From assembly GCF_900112355.1 (NCBI RefSeq), contig NZ_FOLM01000009.1, forward strand, positions 186,001 to 250,000: a stretch of 64,000 nt of DNA, read 5' to 3'. Positions 49,773 to 58,430 of this stretch are shown one piece after another. The notes under the pieces are model-generated. The model saw only the letters and a program-made list of their open reading frames with translations, was not told the origin of the DNA and ran no database searches. Both the position numbers and the translations under genes were made by a program. The DNA is from Streptomyces aidingensis. Its GTDB lineage: Bacteria > Actinomycetota > Actinomycetes > Streptomycetales > Streptomycetaceae. Within the stretch, counting starts at the first letter, position 1; each line of letters opens with the position of its first letter.

Positions 49773-50144
49773 ATGACGATCCGAGATCTGCAGCAGATGC
49801 TCGCGGAGTTCGCCCGCGAGCGGGACTGGGAGCAGTTCCACACCCCGAAGAACCTGGCGATGGCCCTGGCCGGCGAAACAGGTGAGCTGGTGGAGATCTT
49901 CCAGTGGCTCACCCCCGAGGAATCCGCGGCGGTCATGGCGGACCCGGACCGGGCCCGGGCGGTGCGGCACGAGATGGCCGATGTGCTCGCCTACCTGCTG
50001 CGGCTGGCCGATGTCACCGGTGTGGATCTGGCTCGGGCCCTCACCGAGAAGACGGAGATCAACCGCCGGCGCTTCCCCGTCCGCCGCACGCCCCGGGGCC
50101 GGGGCCCGGCGCACGGTGCCGCTGGGGAAGGCGACGGGGCCTAG
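49773..50144 (+). CDS. MazG-like nucleotide pyrophosphohydrolase
   Basis: A 123-residue MazG/dCTPase-type (RS21-C6-like) all-alpha pyrophosphohydrolase. Core motifs are WEQFHTPKNLAMALAGETGE, LVEIFQWLTPEE and HEMADVLAYLLRLADVTGVD, giving the ExxE and ExxD metal-binding residues. It probably hydrolyses abnormal or excess nucleoside triphosphates. The start is the second of two ATGs, with AGGA eight bases upstream. A short basic tail follows the fold. Confidence 0.9.
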   Translation: MTIRDLQQMLAEFARERDWEQFHTPKNLAMALAGETGELVEIFQWLTPEESAAVMADPDRARAVRHEMADVLAYLLRLADVTGVDLARALTEKTEINRRRFPVRRTPRGRGPAHGAAGEGDGA

Positions 50145-50254
50145 CAGGCCCTGGCGGGTCGCAGACCGGCCCCACGGCTCTGCCGCGCAGGAAATCGCCG
50201 CTGCTCGCCGCGTGGAACGACCCGCCCCTGGCGGGCCGTACCGGGGCCGCGGCG

Positions 50255-50950
50255 TCAGCCGTGCCCCCGCCGGGCGGGGATGAGGAGCGCGTTCTCGCCG
50301 GGGCCGATGTCGGGACGGAGGATCTCCGCGGTACCGGACCGGAACAGGACGATCTCGCCCCGGGCGAGACCGGCGGTGCACCGCGCGGCCGGCGGCCCGA
50401 GGAGCCGGCCGACGGCGTCGGCATGGCCCGGGTCCAGCGCCAGCAGGACGTCCGGCCGCGCCCAGAAGGGCGAGTGCCGAGGGGCGGCGCGGGTGACGTG
50501 AAGGACCGTGCGCCACGGCCCGTCGGCCAGGTGGGGGGACGGCGGCCGGTGCCGGTCACTGATCAGCGCCTGCGGCCCGGCGTCGCGGCCCGGCGGAGCG
50601 GGCGGGCGGGCCGGCCAGACGGCGGCGGGATCCTGGGCGAACGACAGCCCGCCGCCGGCCGCCCGGCACATCAACTGCCACCGCTCGGGCACCCGCGTGT
50701 CGGCGGTGACCTGGGCACCCACGGCGAGGAGGCGCAGCGCGACGAGGCGGCCGAACAGGGACTCGCCGAGAACCGCGATGCGCACACCGGCCGGTCCGGG
50801 CGCGGGGAGCGGGACCGGGCGGCCGTCGCGGTCGGTTCCCAGATGGATGCCGGCCCGCGCATCCACCAGGGCAGGTTCCGGGGCGGCCGGCCCGTCGAGC
50901 GGGTCCCGCCAGGTGACGGCGGGCAGGGTCGCCGGGTCGGGGGTGGTCAT
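50255..50950 (-). CDS. Unknown protein ending the ESX operon
   Basis: A 231-residue protein, last in the ESX operon, with its ATG inside the eccE stop (ATGA overlap). I do not recognise a domain. The middle (VRIAVLGESLFGRLVALRLL) looks like a Rossmann-type nucleotide-binding start, and later parts (LLALDPGHADAVGRLLG, GEIVLFRSGTAEILRPDIGP) look globular. There is no signal peptide or membrane helix. Coupling to eccE suggests a cytoplasmic accessory role in secretion. Confidence 0.72.
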   Translation of the reverse strand: MTTPDPATLPAVTWRDPLDGPAAPEPALVDARAGIHLGTDRDGRPVPLPAPGPAGVRIAVLGESLFGRLVALRLLAVGAQVTADTRVPERWQLMCRAAGGGLSFAQDPAAVWPARPPAPPGRDAGPQALISDRHRPPSPHLADGPWRTVLHVTRAAPRHSPFWARPDVLLALDPGHADAVGRLLGPPAARCTAGLARGEIVLFRSGTAEILRPDIGPGENALLIPARRGHG

Positions 50951-52122
50951 GCTGCCTCCCGGGAGAACGGAACGGCCGCCGTGGTGAGGCCGGCGGCCTC
51001 CGCCAGGGGACGGCCGGGGTGGGCGAGGGGCAGGGTGGCGAGGAGACCGGCGGACTGGTCCCGGCCGGGCGGGCCGGTGATGCCGGCGGAGTGCAGGGCG
51101 TCGCGTTGCGCGGCGGCGTGCTGCGGGAGGGCGCTGACCACCCGGACGGCGGTACGGACCCGCAGCTCCCCGCCCTCGGCGGTGAGGGTCGCCGCGACCA
51201 CGACCCGGTCGGCGGAGCAGCGGGCCAGCCCGGCCAGCAGGCGGAACCAGTCGCCGCGGGAGGCGACCTCGGCGGTGAGCGTGGCGTGGGCGGCCCCCCG
51301 GCCGGCCCAGCTTCCCCGCAGCGCACGGCCGTCGGGCTCGGGGTCGCCGAGATGGCGGAGGAGATCACGGGTGGATGCGGCGGTGAGCGGCACGGTGGGG
51401 GCACCCCGGGCGGCCAGGCGGGCCCGCAGGCGTGCGGCGGCGGCCAGGGCGGCATGGGCGCCGGCCTGGCCGCCGCCGCGGAGCGCGATGGCGCGGGGCG
51501 CCTCCAGGGGCTCGCAGCGGACGACGAGCCAGGAGCGGACGGCGACGGCAGTCCCGGCGCCGGGCAGCCCCCGGTACGCGGCGGTCGGCGGGTAGTGGTA
51601 GTGCATGTCCCAGGAGGGGACGGCGAACCGCTCGACGACGATCTGGGCCGCGGCCGGCCGCGCCGGATCCTCGGCGAGCCAGCGGGCGACGGCGGCGGCG
51701 GGGAGGGCCGGCAGCATGCCGCCGGGGAACGCGGCGACCGTGGCATGGCCGCGCCCGTCACCGGCCACGCCCAGGCCGTCCGGGCCCGGAATGTTGCGGT
51801 CCGGCGCCTCGGTCACGGTCAGCGCCGGCAGCAGGGTCTGTGCGGCGCCCAGCCGCTCCGGCCCCGGCCCCGCCCCCGCTCCGGGAGCCGGGCCCGGGGC
51901 CGGGGTGCCGCGGCGGAGCCGGGCCGGCAGCCGCCGGCCGGCCCGCTCGCCGCGCACCCGCACCGGCCCGCCGACGGCGGCCAGCACCCCCGCGCCGGTC
52001 AGCGCATACCCCCACGCGCCCGGCAGGGCCACCCCCGCGAGGGCCGCCCCCGCGCCCGCCTCGGCCGCCACCAGCCGCGCCCGGACGGATCCGCCGGGCC
52101 CGCGCCGTCCTGCCGCGGTCAC
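50947..52122 (-). CDS. eccE: Type VII secretion protein EccE
   Basis: A 391-residue EccE-like component of the ESX membrane complex. Two N-terminal hydrophobic segments (ALAGVALPGAWGYALTGAGV and the next stretch) anchor it. The cytoplasmic part follows, with VERFAVPSWDMHYHYPPTA and a repeated alpha/beta module. The GTG start overlaps the eccB stop, and the stop overlaps the next start. The sequence is only loosely like mycobacterial EccE, as is usual in streptomycetes. Confidence 0.82.
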   Translation of the reverse strand: MTAAGRRGPGGSVRARLVAAEAGAGAALAGVALPGAWGYALTGAGVLAAVGGPVRVRGERAGRRLPARLRRGTPAPGPAPGAGAGPGPERLGAAQTLLPALTVTEAPDRNIPGPDGLGVAGDGRGHATVAAFPGGMLPALPAAAVARWLAEDPARPAAAQIVVERFAVPSWDMHYHYPPTAAYRGLPGAGTAVAVRSWLVVRCEPLEAPRAIALRGGGQAGAHAALAAAARLRARLAARGAPTVPLTAASTRDLLRHLGDPEPDGRALRGSWAGRGAAHATLTAEVASRGDWFRLLAGLARCSADRVVVAATLTAEGGELRVRTAVRVVSALPQHAAAQRDALHSAGITGPPGRDQSAGLLATLPLAHPGRPLAEAAGLTTAAVPFSREAA

Positions 52123-53510
52123 CGGTCGCCCCCTGCCCGCTCCTGCGCCGCGGTCTCCGGGTCGAGGACGGGCCCGGCGGGCAGCAGCCCGACGTAGCCG
52201 CGCGGCATGGCGGGCGTCCGGGCCGGGTCGTAGCCGAGGAGCCGGGCGGTGTCCGGCGAGGCGAGCGGGTAGGCGATGCCGGAGTCGGTGACGAGGGTGT
52301 GCGTGCCCGCGGCGCCGGCCGAGGCGGTGGCGCGTACCAGGGCGCCGGAACCGGCCGGGATGTAGATGCGGTCGAGGAGGCCGAGGGGTTCTCCGCTGCC
52401 CGCCGCGACGGGGACGATGCCGGCCGGATCGGGCATGGCGGGCGGGAGGTGGACCGTGGCCCGCCACGGGGTGTCCCCGGGCCGGCTGCCCGGGGGCGTG
52501 CTGATGCAGACGGGCTGGTTCCGTTCCGGGTCCTGCGCCTCCGGCACGGCCTCGGGCCACGCGCGGTCGCCCGGTCCGGCGGCACTCGCCCGCCCGGCCG
52601 CCCCGGCCTGCTGCGGGCTGATCTCGTGCAGCCGTTCCGCGTCGCGGGCGAGCAGGGTGTGGACCAGCTCCGTGATGCGCAGCAGACCGTCGGACCGGAC
52701 CTGGAAGTAGCGCGGGCCGGCACCGGTGTCCCCGGTGCGGGCGAGGTCGCCGACGGCCGCGTCGAAGGGCAGGCGGCCGGCCTCGGGGGCCCGGCCCGTG
52801 CCGGGAGCGGGGGCGGGAACGGTGATCTCCGGCCCCTCGGGCACGGTCGCGATGATCCGGAGAGGAAGCGGAACGGGGTCGGCCGGAAGGCCGAGAAGGT
52901 CCCGGATCGCGGGTTCGAGGGCGTACCGCCGGCCCTCGGCGAGGAGCCAGAGCCGCCCGTCCTCCGTCTCGGCCAGGACGGTCGCGCCGTCGGTGGCCGC
53001 CGCCTCGGGAACCGAGACGTACAGCGCGGTCTCGGCCGGAGGGCCGCCGGTTTCGGCGGGGGTGGCGCACAGCGTCCAGGGCGTGTGCAGCAGATCGTCC
53101 GCGCCGGGCAGGGCGTCGGGGGCGCCGGGGATGCCGACGGGCAGACCGCGGGGCGCCTCGTCGAGCGTGGCCCGGCGCACCTTCGTCGGTTCTCCGCCGC
53201 CGACGAGGAGGGCGGAGGCGAGGTTGAGGGCGGGATGGACGGTGCCGTCCCGCACGACATACGGATCACCGCTGTCGCCGACGACCACCGCGCCGTCGGT
53301 GGGGAGGCCGGGGCCGCGTCCGCCGCCGAGCCAGCCGGCGATGCCGAACCCGGCCATGATCAGGATTCCGACGGCGACGCCCGCCCCCAGGGCCCGGTTG
53401 AGGCGGCGGCGCGGATCCAGGCGCGCCTCGTCCGCGCCCCGCAGCAGGCCGGTGCTCATCCGGCGGTTGGCGTAGGCATACGCCTCCGCCTGCTCACGCG
53501 TCGTGGCCAT
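52119..53510 (-). CDS. eccB: Type VII secretion protein EccB
   Basis: A 463-residue EccB. The N-terminal cytoplasmic part is ATTREQAEAYAYANRRMSTG, typical of the family. One membrane helix lies at about 42-64 (GAGVAVGILIMAGFGIAGWL), then a periplasmic repeat domain (YVVRDGTVHPALNLASALLV; a Cys pair at CATPAE and VCISTP). In mycobacteria EccB is an ATPase-like periplasmic subunit of the ESX core. It lies three bases after mycP. Confidence 0.92.
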   Translation of the reverse strand: MATTREQAEAYAYANRRMSTGLLRGADEARLDPRRRLNRALGAGVAVGILIMAGFGIAGWLGGGRGPGLPTDGAVVVGDSGDPYVVRDGTVHPALNLASALLVGGGEPTKVRRATLDEAPRGLPVGIPGAPDALPGADDLLHTPWTLCATPAETGGPPAETALYVSVPEAAATDGATVLAETEDGRLWLLAEGRRYALEPAIRDLLGLPADPVPLPLRIIATVPEGPEITVPAPAPGTGRAPEAGRLPFDAAVGDLARTGDTGAGPRYFQVRSDGLLRITELVHTLLARDAERLHEISPQQAGAAGRASAAGPGDRAWPEAVPEAQDPERNQPVCISTPPGSRPGDTPWRATVHLPPAMPDPAGIVPVAAGSGEPLGLLDRIYIPAGSGALVRATASAGAAGTHTLVTDSGIAYPLASPDTARLLGYDPARTPAMPRGYVGLLPAGPVLDPETAAQERAGGDR

Positions 53511-53513
53511 GAC

Positions 53514-54902
53514 TCACGGTCTCCGGTTTCCGGTTGTGGGCGGTGTGCCGTCCAGCCAGGCCAGGCGGGCGGCAGCGGGGTGCGGTGCGGCACCGCCGGG
53601 CGGCGGGCCGGGCGGATCGGAAGGGACCGGCGCGGTGCCCGGCCGCCAGCCCCGGCGGGCCGCCCGGCGCACGGCGGGCGCGGCCAGCAGCACCAGCAGC
53701 ACGCCGAGCATCAGCACGCCGCTGACGGCCAGCGCGCCGGCCGCCGTGGCGCTGAGCAGCGGCTGCTGCGGGGGGAGGGGCTGGACGGTGAGACGCCCGG
53801 GTACCGGGTCCGTCCCGGGAGCGCCGCCGAGATGGGTGAGGGCGCCGAACGGGTCGACCAGTCCGGCGCCGGTCCGGTCGTTGACGCCGCCGCCCAGCAG
53901 GCTGGCGGAGCCGGTCAGCCGCCCGGCCACCTGCCGGGCCGTCAGTCCGGGAAAGCGGGACAGCACCAGCGCCGCGGCGCCGGAGACCTGGGCGGCGGCC
54001 AGGCTGGTGCCGCCCTCCGCCTGCCGGTAGCCGGAACCGCCGGGGGCGAGCACGGTCATGGGCGTGCCGATGCCGGCGATGTCCACCCAGGGCCCGGCGT
54101 TGGAGGAGTCCAGTGGCCGCCCCTCGGCGTCCACGGCACCGACGGCGAGCACTCCGTCGTAGGCGGCCGGGTACATCCGTCCGGTGCTGACATTCGCGTT
54201 GCCCTCGTTGCCGGCCGCGGCGACGACCAGTACGCCCTGGCCGACGGCGCGGGCGATGGCCTCGCGGACCGGCTTCCGGTCGGCCGCGTTGGCGAGGGAC
54301 AGATTGATGATGCGGGCCCCGGCGGCGACGGCGTCGTCGTCGACGGCGGCGGCGAGCATGTGATCACTGGTGCCGCCCACCCCGCCGGTGCCGGCGAGAC
54401 GGACGGGGTAGACGGTGGCGCCGGGCGCGATGCCGGCGATGCGCTCCCCTTCGGTGTGCCGGGCCGCGATCAGACCGGCGACCGCGGTGCCGTGCCCCTG
54501 GCAGTCCCGCTGCCACGCGGGACGGCCGTGGTGGTAGCCGCGCTCGTCGGTGACGCTGGTGGTGAACTCGCTGCCGCGGGCCACGGCGTCGGCCAGGCCG
54601 GGGTGGCGGGCGTCCACGCCGGAGTCGATGACGGCGACGGTCACGCCCGCGCCGGTGGACAGGTCCCACGCCTGCCGCAGCCCGAGCTGGTCGATCAGCG
54701 GGTGCGGGCCCGCACCGTCGGGCAGCTCCTCCCCTGCCGTGCCGGTGCGGCACGGCTCGGAGGCGGCGGCCGGCCCGGGCACCGCCGCCACGGGCACCCC
54801 CAGCGCCACCACCGCGAGCAGCCCCGCCGGCCCGGCGCACCGCCGGACCCGGTTCCCACGGCCGACGCGGACACGGACACGGACGCGGATGCGGAAGGCC
54901 AT
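53514..54902 (-). CDS. mycP: Mycosin, membrane-anchored subtilisin protease
   Basis: A 462-residue S8 serine protease of the ESX system. A basic N-terminus and signal segment end at PAAAS. The triad is Asp93 (VIDSGVDARH), His137 (GHGTAVAG) and Ser300 (GGTSLAAAQVSGAA), with Asn234 of AGNEGNAN near the oxyanion hole. A C-terminal membrane helix (ALAVSGVLMLGVLLVLLAA) and Pro-rich cytoplasmic tail follow. The N-terminus has alternating R/V residues from a short repeat. All catalytic residues are intact. Confidence 0.94.
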   Translation of the reverse strand: MAFRIRVRVRVRVGRGNRVRRCAGPAGLLAVVALGVPVAAVPGPAAASEPCRTGTAGEELPDGAGPHPLIDQLGLRQAWDLSTGAGVTVAVIDSGVDARHPGLADAVARGSEFTTSVTDERGYHHGRPAWQRDCQGHGTAVAGLIAARHTEGERIAGIAPGATVYPVRLAGTGGVGGTSDHMLAAAVDDDAVAAGARIINLSLANAADRKPVREAIARAVGQGVLVVAAAGNEGNANVSTGRMYPAAYDGVLAVGAVDAEGRPLDSSNAGPWVDIAGIGTPMTVLAPGGSGYRQAEGGTSLAAAQVSGAAALVLSRFPGLTARQVAGRLTGSASLLGGGVNDRTGAGLVDPFGALTHLGGAPGTDPVPGRLTVQPLPPQQPLLSATAAGALAVSGVLMLGVLLVLLAAPAVRRAARRGWRPGTAPVPSDPPGPPPGGAAPHPAAARLAWLDGTPPTTGNRRP

Positions 54903-54913
54903 CGGTCCCCCCC

Positions 54914-55414
54914 TCACACCCGCAGGTCCAGCAGGGTGCCGTAGACCTCCCAGACCGCGAGGACCAGCGGGACGACGGCCACCAGCAGCGTCGTCTCCAG
55001 CACATCCAGGGCGCGGACGAGTCGCGGACTGGCGCGGAACCGGCCGGCGGCCAGGGCCACGCCCCCGGCGGCGAGGGCGATGGCCAGCGCGGCCGGCAGC
55101 GTCACCCCGAGCAGCGGCGCCGTCTGGCCCGCCCGGTCGGTCACCGTGTACACCGCGGCCCCGGCGGCGGCCGGCAGCGCGGCCCCCAGCGCCGTCGCGA
55201 CCTGCGCCGACTCCTTGAACAGGCGGGCCCGCAGCAGCATCAGCACGGTCAGCGTGCCGCCCAGCACCCCGGCCCACAGTCCGGCGGCGGCAAAGAGCAC
55301 CAGCGCCGCCCCGGCGGCGACGAGATGGCTGCCGGCGGTCATGCCGCTCAGCAGACGCCGCGCGGCGTCGATCCGGGCCACCAGCCGCTCGTGGGCGAGC
55401 TGGCTCGGCAGACG
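54914..55414 (-). pseudogene. eccD: Truncated eccD (C-terminal part only)
   Basis: The last part of EccD, the large ESX membrane channel subunit. From the breakpoint the minus frame reads TAEELERLPSQLAHERLVAR, then about four or five hydrophobic segments to LLDLRV. A full EccD is about 450-500 residues with eleven helices and a ubiquitin-like N-terminus; all of that is missing. The first possible start left is GTG at 55381 (155 residues). The frame stays open into trkH DNA and meets a TGA near 55515. It is probably non-functional. Confidence 0.8.
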
Positions 55415-56172
55415 TTCGAGTTCCTCGGCGGTATCGGCTTCCCCGTGATCATCGGGTGCTGCGGCACCGCGCCCGCCACCGCGCCACCGGCAGCCGCACC
55501 TGGTCGCTGCACATCAAGCTCACCGCCACCACCACCGCCGCGCTGCTGGCCGCGGGGACGGCCGCGACGCTGGGACTGGGATGGACCAACCCCGCCACCC
55601 TGGGACCGATGGACGTACCCGGCAAGATCCTCAACGCCTTCTTCCACTCCGCCATGGCCCGCACCGCCGGCTTCAACGCCATCGACATCACCGCCCTGGG
55701 CCCGGCCACCCTGCTGGCCACCTGCGTGCTGATGTTCATCGGCGGCGGCAGCGCCGGCACCGCCGGCGGCATCAAGGTCACCACCTTCGCCGTCCTGGGC
55801 GCCGCGATCCTCGCCGAAGTCCGCGGCGAGCCGGACTCCGGCGCCTTCCACCGCCGCCTGGCCCCCCACGTGCTGCGCCAGGCCCTGACCGTCGCCCTGC
55901 TCGGGGTAGGGCTGGTGACACTGGCCACGATCGCGTTGCTGGCCATGGTCCAGGACCGCTTCGAAGTCGTGCTGTTCGAGGCGGTCTCCGCCTTCGGCAC
56001 CGTGGGCCTGTCCGCCGGCCTCACCCCCGAACTGCCCCCGGCAGGCGAGGTGATCATCATCATGCTGATGTTCGTCGGCCGCCTCGGCCCCATCACCCTG
56101 GTCTCCGCCCTCGCCCTGCGCGAACGCACCCGCCGCTTCCACTACCCCGAAGAACGCCCCATCATCGGCTGA
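55415..56172 (+). pseudogene. trkH: 5'-truncated, frameshifted trkH potassium transporter
   Basis: The C-terminal part of a TrkH/KtrB potassium transporter subunit. TrkH-like sequence begins with FEFLGGIGFPVII (55415-55453), then shifts frame by one missing base at 55454. It continues as VLRHRARHRATGSRTWSLHI and three selectivity-type segments (MARTAGFNAIDI, IGGGSAGTAGGIKVTT, AVSAFGTVGLSAG) to the stop. The first half is missing. No trkA partner follows. The open part (239 residues from GTG 55456) could be translated but would lack the first pore repeats. Confidence 0.85.
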
Positions 56173-56423
56173 CCACCACCACCGCCGGCCGCCGCGCATA
56201 CCCGCCCACCAAGGCCGAGCACCACGAACACCCAGCTCAGACCCGGTGCCGCCGTGCCGGAGGAGTTCGTCGTCCCCGATGACGCCAGCCGGGCTCCGGC
56301 CGCGCTGCGACGGCACAGCACGAGGCATCACCGGGGACGATCGCGTATCCACAGCGCCGCACGTCCCCCGCCACGGGCGGGAGCGCGCGCTGCCCGCCAG
56401 GGTCCAGCACTCTCCGGCAGCCG

Positions 56424-56612
56424 GTGAATGCGCTGCACCACCACGCCCGCCGCCGGTGGACGAGCCATGGCACCAATCCGGGGCAAGGCCAGCCCGGAAC
56501 GCCGCAAATCCCCAGCCACGTGAACATGCTCGGCCGGTACTCCTTCCAGCTCCCCGACCTGTCCGGCGGGCTGCGGCATCTGCGCGACAAGAACGCCCCC
56601 GAGGACGAGTAG
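56424..56612 (+). mobile_element. Remnant of a Tn3-family transposase C-terminus
   Basis: The 62-codon frame ends in HVNMLGRYSFQLPDLSGGLR, HLRD and an acidic tail, which matches the end of Tn3-type transposases (HINxxGRYxFxLPDLxGGLRPLRD). The sequence before it (NALHHHARRRW) only loosely fits the expected region. The rest of the transposase and the terminal repeats are not found. About 250 bases before it (56173-56423) hold nothing recognisable. The following 56613-56709 reads as a coding-like tail (DAVPWDKLETFFTEDLA) of an unknown gene. Confidence 0.68.
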
Positions 56613-56812
56613 AGACGGGCCGTCCTCGATCCGGGCGGACCTCTGCGACAGGACAGACGCGGTCCCCTGGGACAAGCTGGAGACGTTCTTCACCGAGGAC
56701 CTCGCCTGATCATCGAGGGGCCGCCTGGCCCTGGCCTGGCAAGCGACGCCGGGATCGGGCGAGGCCGCCCCGTGTGACGTTCCGCGGACACCTTCGCCCG
56801 AGGAGAAGTGTC

Positions 56813-57817
56813 GTGACCCATGAAGAGACCAGGTCTCTCGCCGAGCTGCATGCCAACGCCCTGGCCGAAGGCGGCACCCTGACGGTCTACGCCGGCGGCG
56901 ACATCCCGAACCAGCAGGACTACACGGCCGACGGCTTCACACAGGCATTCCCGGACATCGAGATCAACATGATCGTCGACTACAGCAAGTACCACGACGT
57001 CCGTATCGACCGGCAGCTGGACGAGGGCCGGCTCGTGCCGGACGTGACGCACCTGCAGACGTCCTTCGACTTCGACCGCTGGAAGGCACTCGGCGTGCTG
57101 GAGGCGTACAAGCCGGCCGGCTTCGGGAAGGTCCACGGAATCTTCAAGGACCCCGAGGGGCACTGGTGCGCGATCGGTGTCTTCGCCTTCAGTTACATGC
57201 ACGGGCCCGGCGGCGGCCCGGCCACCCCGGAGAACCTCGTGGACTCCGAGTGGAAGGGGCAGATCCTGTCCTCCCACCCCGGGGACGACGACGCCACCCT
57301 GTTCCTCTACAAGACGTACGCCGACCGGTACGGCTGGGACTGGATCAAGCGCCTGGCCGGTCAGGACATCGCCTTCCACCGCGGCACCAACAGCCCCGGC
57401 GAGGCGGCCGACGCCGGCACCAAGCAGATCGGCCTGGCGGGCGCCGAGACGGGCGGAGCAGACACCACGACCTGGGTCACCCCGCAAGGTGACCACCCCT
57501 TCCTGGCCTGGGGCCAGCGCGCGGCCATGTTCAAAAGCGCCCGGCACCCCGCGGCCGCCAGGCTCTACCTCAACTGGCTGCTCACCCCCGAATGGCAGGC
57601 CACAGGCCAGCACGGCTGGGGCGTCCGCACCGACGTCACCCCCACCGGGCAGGGCATCTGGGACATCCCCAACGCCCACACCCGCGACTTCATCGACTTC
57701 ATGGCCGACCGCGCCGCGGTCGAACGCTGGCGCCAGACCATGGTTCTGTGTTTCGGCGAAGTCTCCGGGCCGCCCACCCCCGGCTGGCTCGGGCTGTCCC
57801 CCACCCGCCACGCCTGA
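56813..57817 (+). CDS. Solute-binding-like protein without signal peptide
   Basis: A 334-residue protein with the type 2 periplasmic-binding fold (LTVYAGGDIPNQQDYTADGF, FPDIEINMIVDYSKYHDVRI, VPDVTHLQTSFDF, SHPGDDDATLFLYKTYADRY, AAMFKSARHPAAARLYLNWL). It resembles iron/thiamine-type ABC substrate-binding proteins. It starts with a hydrophilic segment (THEETRSLAELHANALAEGG) and has no signal or lipobox, so it should stay in the cytoplasm. AGGAGAAG sits well before the GTG. No permease or ATPase is nearby. The ligand is unknown. Confidence 0.8.
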   Translation: MTHEETRSLAELHANALAEGGTLTVYAGGDIPNQQDYTADGFTQAFPDIEINMIVDYSKYHDVRIDRQLDEGRLVPDVTHLQTSFDFDRWKALGVLEAYKPAGFGKVHGIFKDPEGHWCAIGVFAFSYMHGPGGGPATPENLVDSEWKGQILSSHPGDDDATLFLYKTYADRYGWDWIKRLAGQDIAFHRGTNSPGEAADAGTKQIGLAGAETGGADTTTWVTPQGDHPFLAWGQRAAMFKSARHPAAARLYLNWLLTPEWQATGQHGWGVRTDVTPTGQGIWDIPNAHTRDFIDFMADRAAVERWRQTMVLCFGEVSGPPTPGWLGLSPTRHA

Positions 57818-57906
57818 ACGACTCCGGCACCCCGCGACCGCTGCGCGAATACGACGAGCGGGCCGCCACGGCGACAGGCGAACCGTCGCCCCGGCCTGCC
57901 CCGTAA

Positions 57907-58167
57907 TCAGCGGCGGCTGTAGCCCGGGGCGAGCAGGCTGGTGAGCTCGGCGATGGCCTCGGAGGACGGCTTGAAGTACCGGCGAACGTTCTCCGGCTTC
58001 TTATGCCGGACTTCGCCATCAGCATCAGCAGCGACGCGCCCTGTTCGCCGAGGTGGGTCAACGAGGAGTGGCGGTACTCGTGCAGGTCCCAGCCGGTGCC
58101 CGGCCCGCGTACGGCGGTGTGCTCGTCCAGCAGGGCTCGGGCCTGGCCGTACGACAGCCGGGCGAGC
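57907..58167 (-). pseudogene. Integrase C-terminal remnant, frameshifted
   Basis: The last third of a tyrosine recombinase. GLARLSYGQARALLDEHTAV, WDLHEYRHSSLTHLGEQGAS (HxxR box) and LLMLMAKSG are in one frame. HKKPENVRRYFKPSSEAIAE with the nucleophile Tyr, ending LLAPGYSRR, is in another. One C is missing where GGC-CAT would read Gly-His, near 58009. The N-terminal two thirds are absent. It is a remnant of an integrated element. No att site was recognised. Confidence 0.82.
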
Positions 58168-58430
58168 CCGCGCCTGGGCCGCCGCCCTGCGCACCGAAGC
58201 TGCCCTGCGCGCCGCTCTCCCGCCCCCGGTGGCCGCTGCCGAGGAAACCGCCCGCACCGCCCGGCATCCCACCCAAGGGAGGCTGGCGGGAACGGCGCCC
58301 ACGGCTGTGCCCGGCCGGCCCCGCCCCGGACCCGCCCGGGCCCGCTGACCACCCCCGGGGGCCGGGTTCCGCGCGGGCCTGCCGCCCGCTCCCTGGTCCG
58401 GGCCCGCCGGCGGCGACGCTGCGGCGCCGC
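58168..58430. other. Region of unclear origin
   Basis: About 260 bases between the integrase remnant and the cellulase-like gene. A plus-strand frame reads RAWAAALRTEAALRAALPPP and ends at 58348. It looks partly coding but has no start, no ribosome site and no recognised family. It may be another gene fragment joined to the integrase. Confidence 0.3.

Noticed and set aside
50154..50226. GGCGGGTCG and CGACCCGCC inverted repeat after mazG
   Set aside because: The arms are 55 bases apart, so it is a weak terminator or operator; chance is likely in this GC content.
58163..58348. Plus-strand coding-like frame next to the integrase remnant
   Set aside because: No start, ribosome site or family; recorded only as a region of unclear origin.
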